Below, in pieces: positions 40,451-50,033 of a DNA stretch of 64,000 nt (position 1 is the first letter of the stretch; every line of letters begins with the position of its first letter). The notes below the pieces were generated by a model. The model had not been told where the DNA came from. It searched no databases and saw only the letters and a program-made list of their open reading frames with translations. This stretch comes from Sycobia sp. Sy_11 (Eukaryota > Arthropoda > Insecta > Hymenoptera > Epichrysomallidae), in assembly GCA_018907035.1 (NCBI GenBank), contig JACCIC010000121.1:1637125-1701124 (forward strand). Direction: 5' to 3'. Position numbers and translations under genes: made by a program.

Positions 40451-40697
40451 GAATATATATATATAGATATATATATATATATACGTATATATAGATGTAT
40501 ATACATGTATAGGCATTTACGTGTCTACGTATATATGGATGTGCGTGTAAATATTTACGCAAGTGGTCGTTCCCTTGTACTTTCTCGCGCCCGGGAATGT
40601 ACGCGGATTTTGAGCGAGGAGGAGAGTAAAATAGAAATTGAGAGAAAGAAAGAAGAAAAGGGGCGAGCGTTTGGCAACGTCGCGATTGCTCTGTCTG

Positions 40698-40746
<49 letters not shown>

Positions 40747-43105
40747 ACGTATAAGATACGTACAAGAAGGAAGAAGAATATTCTAAAATCTTTGTGTGCC
40801 TGGAAACTGGAGAAGTGTAGACAGCGTCGAGTGACGAACTGCGCACGCCTCCCCCCCCGCAATAAAAACCAGATGTGGCCCAAACGAGGCTGCCTGGCTG
40901 CGGGCCCGCCGTAATGCGGCGTAAACTGAAGTGCTTTCTCTCCTCGCCCCTCACCGATCGTACTTCCCCCCGCGGAAAACTCGGACGAGGGGAAGACGCG
41001 CTAATGCGATTTTTATGACCCCCTCGCCCTTTCTATACACTAACGAATTTTGGGACGAAATATCACCGAGAACGACACTATGAAGAAAACTAAGAATTTT
41101 AAAAGGAATTTATATAATGAAATAATATTTGAAAATATAATACCTGCTTCGAGGTCTTATTCTCGAATTTTAAATAATTATAATTATTATCGCGAGAACT
41201 TACTTTATTTTGCGAACCACAATTATTATTATAATGTTAATTATTATTATTGTTATTGTTATTATTAATGATGTAAACTTATTTATTATCATGAATGGTT
41301 ACCTTATTTTGATAGTTTTAATTATTATTATTATTCTTATTAAAGTTATAAAGTTAATCATATTTCTCGAATCACGATTATTATTATAGTTTTTATTATT
41401 GTTATTATTAATGATGTAAATTTATTTATTATCATGAATGGTTACCTTATTTTGATAGTTTAAATTATTATTATTGATATTATTAAAGTTATACAGTTAA
41501 TCATATTTTGCGAACCACAATTATTATTATAGATTTAATTATTATTATTATTGTTAACAAAGTTAGTTATTATAGTAAGGTTGATTATTATTATCAGTGT
41601 TTACCTTATTATTTTAATTATTATTATTGTTATTACGTTAATTATTATCAATCATGTTTATCTTACTTGTATATTATTCTTTTGATATTATTACCAGGAT
41701 CGTTATTATTAAGATTTTTACCATTACTATTAGTAGTATCATTATTATTACAATTATTATTTTTAGTATTAATATTCATATTTTTGACTCGTATTCGCCA
41801 TCATAAAACGCAATAGTTCATAAGAGTATGTTATTTTATATTAGCCTGTTATAGTTAATCAATTATTATTATTTAATAATTATATTTTCTATCAAATATT
41901 AAATAAGTTAGTTTATAATTAAGGACGACGCCTAGGTTTGCTCCATGTAGTTATATGAAAAGTCTTTGTCGAGCAAAAGAGAAAGTAATAATCATAATAA
42001 TTGTACGAGATGAAGGGAAGTATAATATTTCTATAATAAAAAAACGTCCCTTCATCTCTCCCACCACTATATATTTTCTCAGCGGAGAAAATTTCGGCGG
42101 CGTCGCGCCCCGACTATAATTTCGGGCCCGCTAGACTGCGAAAAGCAGACTGCCGGTCGCGTTTGTAGCAAGCGAAACAATGTTTGTACCGTGTATCTAA
42201 TCTTTAAAATAAAGGTAAGGATTATATATATAAAGATTTCGAGTATTTTTCGAATCCCTTTTTTCTTTGTATTTTGCGATACGCGCGCTTATTTTTAGGA
42301 TAGGAGACACGAGTCTAGGAGACAAAAAGCTGTCGCTGGACCCGTAGACTCCGCTAAAGATAAGCGCGACGACTCAAGGTAATAGCGGGAGGCCGAACGC
42401 GTGCCGCTGCTACCCTTGGGGGATATTGGAGCCGTCGCCGCTCCAAGTCCGACACGCTGGTATGAGAGCCGCCCGGAAGTGGCCTTAACCATCGTTGAAA
42501 CCGCACCGCGTCGCGCCGCGCCCTCGCGAGAAAAAGTATTCGCGATCTGCCCCGCGTGTCCCCGGCATCAACACGCGAAAGCGTTGGCCGAAAACCAAGG
42601 GGGCATTCGCCGGTAAATAACGGCATAAAATCACCGTTAGGATTACCCGGGTGGCACCAACTTCGGTTGGACGTCACACTAGAAATGCGGGACAATTACC
42701 GGAACGACTGTCTAAATTAGACCGCGCTGGAAACGAGTTCGAAGAAATTCAAAAATAGTTTGAAATCGTGACCGAAGACATAGACACGGAAATTGTCGAA
42801 AGAAATTCATTTGAAAATGACGTTTTTTTGTACAAAAGTAAAATTCAGCAATTATGAAATCTGCCACTTCTAACAAATTCACCGCGTATCATAGAGTCTG
42901 CCAATAATATACAAGGTAGTTCAAATATAATTGTTAACAGCGCCAATAATCAATTCTATGTAAATGTGCCAAAATTAAATTTACCTAAATTTAGTGGTTC
43001 ATACGAAGAATGACCAGGTTTTGCTGATGCATTCAAAGCTTCGGTACACAACGATATGCGGTTTACCGATGCGCAGAGACTTATATATCTAAAATCATGT
43101 GTTAC
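40254..43105 (+). pseudogene. BEL/Pao gag, interrupted and truncated
   Basis: The ATG at 40254 opens a frame with the N-terminal coiled segment typical of Pao Gag (RLKVLIQKRAVVKGKI, then VDNYVEA). It breaks at 40384, where a gypsy LTR is inserted. It resumes in the same frame at 42683 after the CTAG duplication, running through RLSKLDRAGNEFEEIQ to the NVPKLNLPKFSGSYEE block that marks the start of the conserved Pao Gag core, and LIYLKSC. The part after the insertion has in-frame stops (at the codons after EIQK, after IQQL and after SYEE, the last probably a Trp-to-stop change). At about 43105 the gag ends abruptly in a gypsy LTR tail. The rest of the BEL element is absent from this window. 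Confidence 0.75.
40385..42678 (+). repeat. Complete gypsy LTR (2,294 bp), solo-type, inside BEL gag
   Basis: It begins TGTTGCGTCC and ends GGACGTCACA (TG...CA), with CTAG on both sides (40381-40384 and 42679-42682), a perfect 4-bp target duplication that restores the gag frame. It contains two (TA)n tracts (about 40409-40446 and 40700-40744), about 2.7 copies of a 143-bp AT-rich unit at about 41160-41560, and a GC-rich last third. A donor-like GTAAGG at about 42213 lies near the 3' end. It has no internal region of its own at this site, as expected of a solo LTR made by LTR-LTR recombination. The same LTR recurs, shortened, at 53022. Confidence 0.88.
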
Positions 43106-43129
43106 CACCAACTTCGGTTGGACGTCACA
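43106..43129 (+). repeat. Truncated 5' LTR tail of gypsy element
   Basis: 24 bases identical to the last 24 of the complete LTR (42655-42678), including the CCAAC-TTCG-GTTGG hairpin and the GACGTCACA end. Immediately upstream is BEL gag, not LTR, so the 5' part of this LTR has been lost or replaced. Confidence 0.8.
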
Positions 43130-43137
43130 AAAAAAAT

Positions 43138-43155
43138 TGGGGGCTCGTCCGGAAT
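43138..43155 (+). promoter_or_regulatory. tRNA-Pro type primer binding site
   Basis: TGGGGGCTCGTCCGGAAT, eight bases after the LTR end. It differs in one of 18 positions from the proline-tRNA primer site of murine gammaretroviruses (known motif). It supports assigning 43,129 as the LTR/internal boundary. Confidence 0.8.
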
Positions 43156-43290
43156 GCATTTATAGACCGCGGACACTTTTTTATTCTTTCCTTTTTCGCG
43201 TTTGTTAATTAGTATTAGGCCAGTTTGCGTAGGGAAGCGTAGGGCGAAGCGATATTTTTAAACATTTTTTTTTGTTTCTAATTTTTTTAG

Positions 43291-44420
43291 TGGCCGGTAA
43301 AGCCTACAAGCAAAGGAGAAATCGGGAGCACAAGAGGCGGCAACGGGAAATCCCGTTTATTAATTCGAGGTCTAATATTAGAAGCGGAGCAAGAAAACCG
43401 GAAAAGAAAAGGGCTAAACCGCGTTCCCGATCGGGAAGTAGAAGACACTATTTGGTGAATATATCGGCCCATCCACGACCGAAATCTGCGGGAACTCGCG
43501 GCGCGTCGGCCAATAAAACGGGAAGACGTTTTTCTGCCACCCCGGCGTTCGGAAATAAAAAAGGAGGTACTTACCGGCGTGATCAGGGCGCTCCAAGCAT
43601 CCAGGGAAATCCGCCGTGGCGTGGCGTGTTCGGAACCTCGGGACCGCCTCAACCGGTCGTTAACCGGCCGCTGACGCTGATATACCCCCCGTTGACGAGC
43701 TTGCCTTCGCTAGCGGAGTTAATCCGCCCCGCAACTGGTGCGACAACCGGCGCCGTCGTCGAACCACCGCGGCCGCGACAACGCGAGCCGTCTCCAGCCA
43801 CCCGACGGACGATGGAAGGATCCACAGAGCTCACCTTAACGAAGCTCACCGCCGACTTACCATCAGCGCTGCCCGTCGCACCGCAGCGCACCGTAGCGCA
43901 CCTGACTGCGCTGCCGCCCGCCGCTTCAACACCTTGTTTTCTCGACGCACCGACGCCAGCCGCCGCCGGCCGACTACCGCAGCGCACCGCAGCGCACCTG
44001 ACTGCGCCGCCGCCCGCCGCTGCGGCATCTCTCTCGCTCGACGCACCGACGCCAGCCGCCAACGGACGACTGCCGCAGCACACCGCAGCGCCGCCGCCCG
44101 CCGCAGCGCGACAAACCGTACCGCTGCCAGCGGCACCGACAAGCCCGGCCGAGGCAACTACGTCGCAGTGGTTGTCGCCAATCCGGGACCTGCGGCTAAA
44201 GCCGTCTGGCTGCCCGTTGACCCCTCGCGGACCGACGGAAGAAGAACTTTGCGCCGCGGAGGTGCGACGGAGCCGGGAAAAGGGGGATCAGACGACCGAT
44301 CAAGATATATCGGCCCCAAGCCCCGTCCAAGAATCGAGAGATCCACCCAGCCGTGCGAGACTCGCAGGGTGGAAGAGGAAGTTGTTTTTGAATTCGAACA
44401 GCGAGAGCGACGAGGATTAA
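43291..44420 (+). CDS. Gypsy accessory frame A: Arg-rich then Pro/Ala-rich, no own ATG
   Basis: An open frame of about 376 codons (TAA at 44420) begins right after a strong acceptor-like TTTCTAATTTTTTTAG. It has no ATG near its start, the first in-frame ATG being about 520 bases in. The acceptor leaves the frame as N|TG GCC GGT, so an upstream exon ending in A would create an ATG in good context. A candidate donor, A|GTATTA at 43211/43212, would define a 79-base intron. The product starts very basic (KQRRNREHKRRQR, KKRAKPRSRSGSRR), then becomes Pro/Ala-rich with three copies of a 32-residue unit (96-bp period at 43881, 43977 and 44073, last one short), and ends Ser/Asp/Glu-rich. It looks like a nucleic-acid-binding, intrinsically disordered protein. 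No family was recognised. Confidence 0.55.
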
Positions 44421-44539
44421 TTTAATTTAAACAAGCGTATATATATATCTATATATATAGGCGCTATATAATTTTTTTTAATAAAGCGAACTTACTAGAA
44501 ATACGTCGTTATTGTGTATTATACCATATTTCCCTTTCC

Positions 44540-45540
44540 CACTTCCACTTCCCACTTCTCTTTTAACTAAATGTTAATTTTATTATTGCTTTTTATTCGA
44601 TTTTTGTTTGTTTTTAATCAATTATTATCATTAATTTTAACTTTAATTCTTTATTCTTTGTTTTGATTTTTAAGTTTATTCCTTTTGTCCTTTTCGAATT
44701 TTGAATCTTTATTAATTTTAATTTTTTCTCTTTTATTGTTAATTCTCTTTATTTTCTTCCTTTTTTAATATATTTGTTAAAAACTGGATATTTTTTTTAC
44801 TTTTAACTTATTTATTAACAGTATTTTTTTTACCTTTTTTTATCTCTTTTAAATATAATTTTTTATTAATTCTTAGCTGAATTTGAATATTAATTTGGCA
44901 TTATTATTATTAATTTTTAATGTTTAGTAATTTTAACTTTTATTTTTCAACTTTTATTTTTATTCTAACCTTTAATTCTCATTATTCTCCTTTCTTTTTC
45001 AATATTTTTTTTAGCTAGATATTTTTAGATTTTTTTTTTACTCTTTTAAATATAATTTTAGACCAGATTTTAAGTTTTTCTTATTCTAAGATTCAATTAA
45101 CTCTTAATTAAATTTTTATTTACCGTTCTTATTATTAATACTTAATCCTTTCGTTTTTTTACCTTATTGTTGTTTTAATAGTTAATTTTTAATCGAGTTT
45201 TGATTGTTCTTAATATATTTTTCATCCTTAATTTTTGACCTTAATTCTCTATTAATTTCGAATTTATGTTTTGATTTTTAATTTTATTCTTTACTAATTT
45301 TTAACCATTATTAATTTCAATTTTTATTCTAACCTTTAATTCTTTTTTTTCAAATATTTTTAAACTAGATATTTTTTTTTATTAATTTTTTTTTACTTGA
45401 ATCATTAATCTTTCTTATTCTCTTTGAATTTTTCAACTAATTTTTATTTTAATCTTTAATAGTTTTGTTTATTTTTTTTTTAAATTCAACCTTTATAAAT
45501 ATTTTGTTTTTATTTTTATATCCTTTCTCTCTGCCTATAC
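44540..45540 (+). other. T-rich spacer of the gypsy element
   Basis: About 1 kb of strongly T-rich sequence on the coding strand, made of loosely repeated TTAATTTTTAACTTTAATTC-like pieces. No frame survives. It ends at an acceptor-like AATTTAAATAG just before frame B, so it may serve as intron with an extended pyrimidine tract, or simply as a spacer. Confidence 0.6.
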
Positions 45541-45571
45541 ATACACCGTCGCTCTCTCGTAATTTAAATAG

Positions 45572-45945
45572 TGGGTCTAAATAGAGACCCCCCCGCGCCG
45601 AGCGAGGAAAGGTTAAAAACGATAGAAGAGCGAGTGAGTTCCCACCACAGGGCGCTTTGTACGGTAGGAACGCTGTCGCAAAATAACCGTACGTATATCG
45701 AAGAGTTACAAGAGGCCTGTGCGGAGACACATAGGAATACTAATTTCTTGTTGCGAAAAATAACCAGTGCAGAAGAGCGAGTAGAGTGGTTGGAAAAAGA
45801 GAATGAGGAATTGAAAGCTTGGTTGGAAAAAACCTGCCAAATTACTGCACGCGCTTTCAGGGAACTGAACAATAAACGGTTCGTAAGCGAGTCAGATATA
45901 GAGTTCCTGGAAGAAGCCGTTAGGCAGCTAAACCTGGACGACTAA
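45572..45945 (+). CDS. Gypsy accessory frame B: coiled-coil protein, no ATG in frame
   Basis: The open frame ends in TAA at 45945 and encodes about 124 residues without a single methionine codon. Like frame A it begins directly after AG with TGG, in the same phase, so splicing onto an exon ending in A would create ATG-G. The predicted protein is a charged coiled coil (EERLKTIEERV, AEERVEWLEKENEELKAWLE, then ESDIEFLEEAVRQL). This is the kind of small oligomerising protein that could assist assembly or act as a cofactor, but I recognise no family. The preserved open frame in an element that is otherwise full of breaks is notable. Confidence 0.5.
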
Positions 45946-46191
45946 GAAAGGAGGAATCATTGCCAGTTCATTTTTCATAATATTAATATATTAATAATAA
46001 GGTAAATTAAGAGGTACGGTCGTCAGAACCTTACCTCGTTGACTAGCCTTGCATTAATCTTATAACATTATAATGTTTTTTAATTAATAAGTTACTAACT
46101 TCAGTTGTTCTTTTTGCGATATAATACATACTACTGACTTTAATACCGATTTTAACGCGAAAATTTGACAGCAGCTATATAATAAGGACGC

Positions 46192-46467
46192 ATGTCTGAA
46201 CAGCGTGTCACTAGAAGTCGGGCAGATAAGAATAAATTCTGCCTAGACTATATCGACAACGTCGACCCTTTTTCTCCAACTAAGGAGATCCCGAGGGATG
46301 GAGAAATAAAGCCTCAACCGCGAGCGTTACAAGGAACGATTGATCTTTTGGAAGACTCTGTCGTAGAACCAATCGCGCAATCGGAAAAATTGGATGATAA
46401 TAAACAAAAGGAGGAATCTAAAAACCACGATATACATATATATCAGACAATAACCGAGCCCATGTAA
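46192..46467 (+). CDS. Gypsy gag, N-terminal frame
   Basis: The ATG at 46192 opens a 91-residue, charged, disordered frame (MSEQRVTRSRADKNKF...). It stops with TAA two bases before the ATG of the main gag frame (ATG-TAA-CA-ATG). The two frames differ by a one- or two-base offset. This could be a genuine upstream frame with termination-reinitiation, or the N-terminus of one Gag split by an indel. No domain was recognised. Confidence 0.5.
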   Translation: MSEQRVTRSRADKNKFCLDYIDNVDPFSPTKEIPRDGEIKPQPRALQGTIDLLEDSVVEPIAQSEKLDDNKQKEESKNHDIHIYQTITEPM

Positions 46468-46469
46468 CA

Positions 46470-47669
46470 ATGCCTACGCAATCAGTGCCACTGAAGGACG
46501 TGCTTAACGTGGTGCCTGTATTCGACGGGCGTAACATCACCCTGAGCGAGTTCTTCGAGGGCTGCGATGAAGAATTAGAAATCATAGACGCGACCAATGA
46601 ACCAAGTTTTGTAACGTTGTTACGGGCACGCGTGACAGGGGAGGCAAGGCAAGCGATTCGCGGACAGACACTCAACACTGTCGCAACTTTAAAAGATTAT
46701 CTGGAGACCATATACGCGCCTCCTCGAACCGTTCAGCAATTAATCGGCGAATTGGGAACGGAATTCCAACGAGATAATGAAAATGTAATATCTTTTGCAA
46801 ACCGCGTCAAAGATTTAGGCCGTCGAGTCCTGGAGAGAGAAAGAGCCCATGTAAGCGCCGTAACGGAAGCGATGCGACGGGAAGCTGAAGCTGCGTTAAT
46901 CACTTGCTTTCGTAAAGGATTAAAGAAAGAAATAGATAGGAGTATCGGTGCAGTGGCCACCGATCTAAACGCTATTATAAATAAAGCCATACAAGAAGAA
47001 AGAGATCTCGACGAGCGTAACTTGCTAAGAGATCTCAGCCGTAAGCTTACAGTTCGAGGTAAAGAAGATAAAAAAAGGGCATATGTCTGCCAATTAGACC
47101 AACCTCCTACTGAGCAACGAAAGGTAACATGCGAGCGTTGCGGACGATTCGGGCATCAAGCTCGTAATTGTCCGACACACAGAGCAAATAAGTAGCTCAC
47201 GACTATATGCCAGCTGTGTGATGCAGCGGGACACGTAGCTATCGCCTGCCCCAACCGCGTCACATGCCAAATATGCAATTTAAGAGGCCATACAGCCAAA
47301 AACTGTAGGCCTCCTGAGAGATGTTTTCGGTGTAACGAGCCCGAACATAGAGCGGGATCATGTCCATTGAATGCAACAACAGGAGCTCATCAGCAAAGTA
47401 ATACCCCTTATCGGGCGATTTGCAGAAAATGCAATCGACCTGGACACCTAACCTCGTCCTGCCCCTCCTCGCAGAGCTGCGCCTACTGCAAAAATAGAGG
47501 GCACCATATAAACGAATGCAGGAAACGTATGTATAATGAGAAAATGCGAACGGGAAACTTGAACGGTGCCTCCATGCCCAGAGCGCAGCCAATGGCATCG
47601 CTCGACACCATGCGCTCTACCAATGTTGCAAGGATGGAAGAGAAAGCATCCGAGGTGCAAACACTGTAA
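46470..47669 (+). pseudogene. Gypsy Gag with six CCHC zinc knuckles, split by an in-frame TAG
   Basis: Gag binds genomic RNA and forms the particle. A capsid-like helical region (starting VFDGRNITLSEFFEGCDEE, through LLRARVTGEARQAI and VQQLIGELGTEFQ) is followed by CCHC knuckles: CERCGRFGHQARNC, then after TAG at 47193-47195 five more (CQLC.., CQIC.., CFRC.., CRKC.., CAYC..), ending with TAA at 47669. The frame before and after the TAG is the same. Six knuckles is more than I know for gypsy Gag, where one or two are common. The TAG could be a point mutation or a readthrough site placed between knuckle 1 and the rest. Pol follows in the -1 frame. Confidence 0.8.
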
Positions 47670-47677
47670 GGGCAAAA

Positions 47678-48865
47678 GTGCTACCCCATGTTATCTTAAA
47701 ATTCGGAATTGAGAAGATCGCATTTTTAATCGACTCAGGTTCACATGGGAACATTATTAAGCAAGGAAAACTGCCAGACGGAATAGCTATTGACACGACT
47801 GCGGTTACGAGATTAAAAGGAATAACAGATAATGTGATCAAATCTCTAGGTACCGCTGTAATTAAAGGTTTCGGTAAGTCGTTAAACTTCCCCGTCATAG
47901 AGAAAAATTTTAAACTTCCGTATGATGGCATACTGGGGATGAACTTCCTCGTCCAACTTGATGCAATAGCAGATTTAAAAAAAAATGTGTTAAAGATCAG
48001 AGATCACGAACTTACGTTAGGCTTTGAGAACGATCCGGGGCGAAACAACTCGAAAATACTCAATACTAATTTTTCCGGAAACCACAATAAGTTCTTATTT
48101 TTAAACTGGAACGGAGTATTAATTTTGATCGACACCGGATGCGAAGCGAGCATCATTAAGGCGAAAGTACTACCGTCGATAAATAACATTGACACAACCA
48201 ACGAGACCTATCTAAAGGGAATTGACGGGTTATTGATGCCTACGCTCGGTGTCACCCCGCTTAATATATTAGGTATAGAATCAAACGTAACTGTATTACC
48301 GAATAACAGCGCTATACCATATGATGCGATTTTAGCAACCGACTTTTTACGCAAAGCTAAAGCTGTTATTGATTTCGGAGAAATGATACTTATGATTAAA
48401 AATAAAAAAACCAAATTAGATTTCCTGTGCGACGAAGATGTATTAACATATTATAACAGAGAACCTAAATCAGGAGCACCATGTGATACGGAATTTGAAA
48501 ATCTGAAATCTCTAATGCGGTTCGATAATACTAATTTTCAAGAGTTTGACTGGAGTAACGGAGACTACAATAATCTTTGTTTAGCGTCCGAACTATGCGA
48601 GGACCTATCCAAATACTCTGACCGCCTAAATAATTTAATAAATCTCACGCAAATTGATAAGTTAGAGGAAAAAGAATACCAACAAGCGGCGAAATTGTTG
48701 AGAAATAACTCGGATCGGTTTTATCTCGAAGGTGACGAGCTTACTACAACTAACGTAGTGGCTCATAAGATCCCCACAACCGACGATGCTCCAGTGAGTA
48801 CGAGTCAATACAGATTGCCGCATGCTCTGAAAGATGAAGTGAAAATGAACTGCAGAAAGGCGTAA
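47678..48865 (+). CDS. Gypsy Pol N-terminus with two tandem retropepsin domains
   Basis: Read from V at 47678 (probably produced by frameshifting from Gag, as no ATG is suitable), this frame has two complete aspartic-protease-like modules. The first has LIDSGSHGNII (Asp about residue 19) and YDGILGMNFL; the second has LIDTGCEASII (Asp about residue 152) and YDAILATDFL. Between the motifs both also share a DTT...T.LKGI segment, so they look like a duplication. Gypsy and retroviral proteases normally carry one module and dimerise. A tandem pair could fold as one chain, as pepsins do. The frame goes on into the RT leader (LTTTNVVAHKIPTTDD, then SQYRLPHALKDEV) and breaks at about 48,850 by one base. 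Confidence 0.85.
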   Translation: MLPHVILKFGIEKIAFLIDSGSHGNIIKQGKLPDGIAIDTTAVTRLKGITDNVIKSLGTAVIKGFGKSLNFPVIEKNFKLPYDGILGMNFLVQLDAIADLKKNVLKIRDHELTLGFENDPGRNNSKILNTNFSGNHNKFLFLNWNGVLILIDTGCEASIIKAKVLPSINNIDTTNETYLKGIDGLLMPTLGVTPLNILGIESNVTVLPNNSAIPYDAILATDFLRKAKAVIDFGEMILMIKNKKTKLDFLCDEDVLTYYNREPKSGAPCDTEFENLKSLMRFDNTNFQEFDWSNGDYNNLCLASELCEDLSKYSDRLNNLINLTQIDKLEEKEYQQAAKLLRNNSDRFYLEGDELTTTNVVAHKIPTTDDAPVSTSQYRLPHALKDEVKMNCRKA

Positions 48866-49626
48866 TCAGGCACTCTAGAAGTAGCTATTCATCAGCACTT
48901 TGGGTCGTACCGAAAAAACAGTCGACTGATAATAAACCACGCTGGCGTGTTGTAGTAGATTTCCGTCCTCTTAACGAGAAAACGGTAGCAATGGCTTACC
49001 CGCTTCCCAATATTGTCGAAATACTCGATACTGTTGGTGCTGCTAAATACTACACCGTCATGGATTGTGTCTCTGGATTCCATCAAATACCGATGAGTCC
49101 CGAGGACATGCATAAAACTGCGTTTTCTACTCTGGACGGGCATTTTGAGTTCGTGCGAATGCCCTTTGGTTTGAAAAATGCAGGCGTGGAATATCAGCGC
49201 GCGATGAACTTTATGCTCGAGGTCCTTATTGGCAAGGGCGTGTTCGTCTATATGGACGACATAGTAATCTATGCCAAGTCTTTAAAAGAACACGAAATGT
49301 TGTTCAATGAAGTCATGGAAAGATTACGCAAAGCAAACTGGAAGCTCGAACCGGGAAAATGCAAAATTCTACAACGAAAAGTAGCATACTTAGGACACGT
49401 TTTTAGTGAGAATGGGCTGGCGCCCGATCCAAAGAATCTAGAAGCGGTAGGACGATTACCGCGTCCTAAACACATAAAGAACATTCGACAATTTTTAGGC
49501 TTAGCTGGTTACTATCGTAGGTTTCTAAAGGATTTCGCAAAAATTTCTAAACCGCTTACGAAACTCTTGCAAAGCCACGAACCATTTGCTGGGGAAAGAA
49601 CGCAGAAAATGCGTTCCTACACCTAA
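48846..49626 (+). pseudogene. Gypsy reverse transcriptase domain
   Basis: RNA-dependent DNA polymerase of the element. Motifs in order: KGVIRHSRSSYSSALWVVPK, WRVVVDFRPLNEKT, FHQIPMSPED, FEFVRMPFGLKNA, the catalytic FVYMDDIVIYA (YMDD at 49249-49260), LGHVFSENG and the connection IRQFLGLAGYYRRFLKDF. All catalytic residues are visible. The domain is offset by one base from the protease frame upstream and from RNase H downstream (break near 49,590), so Pol cannot be made from this copy without frame changes. Confidence 0.92.
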
Positions 49627-50033
49627 AAAAGGCTTTATGCACAGGGCCTGTGCTGCGATTTCCCGATATGGATCAGCCATTTATAATCACGACGGACGCG
49701 TCGGGTTATGCTATTGGTGGCATCCTATCACAAGGAAAACTCGGTAGAGATCAACCGATCGCCTATACGTCACGCGTTTTACGCGGACCCGAATTACGCT
49801 ACGAGGTGTATGAGAAGGAAGCACTAGCTATGCTTCATTCGATGCAGACTTTTAGGCCGTACGTATTTGGACGTACGTTCACCCTTGTGACTGACCACCA
49901 GCCGCTCGTGTGGTTCAAAACAGCAGATTTGAATACATGAGTAATAAAGTGGAGGTTCAAGCTATCAGAGTAGGACTGTGAAGTTGTTTACAATCCGGGG
50001 AAGACAAATGTGCACGCCGATGCATTGTCTCGT
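49627..50033 (+). pseudogene. Gypsy RNase H domain
   Basis: Removes RNA from the RNA/DNA hybrid. TTDASGYAIGG (first Asp), EKEALA (Glu) and TDHQPL (Asp) are present, ending in the typical NVHADALSRNP segment. In-frame stops interrupt it: TGA at 49938-49940 and TAG at 49971-49973. Confidence 0.88.

Noticed and set aside
41508..41816. 102-codon Tyr/Leu-rich frame, repeated at 53563-53871
   Set aside because: It lies in the AT-rich part of both LTR copies and recurs only because the LTR does; composition explains the openness.
43649..44425. Long overlapping frames on both strands over accessory frame A
   Set aside because: They are shadows produced by the GC-rich, 96-bp-periodic sequence. Frame A is preferred because of its acceptor-like start and full-length openness.
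48840..48860. Programmed -1 frameshift between protease and RT
   Set aside because: Both are parts of one Pol and the local bases do not form a good slippery heptamer; a one-base loss in an A run is simpler.
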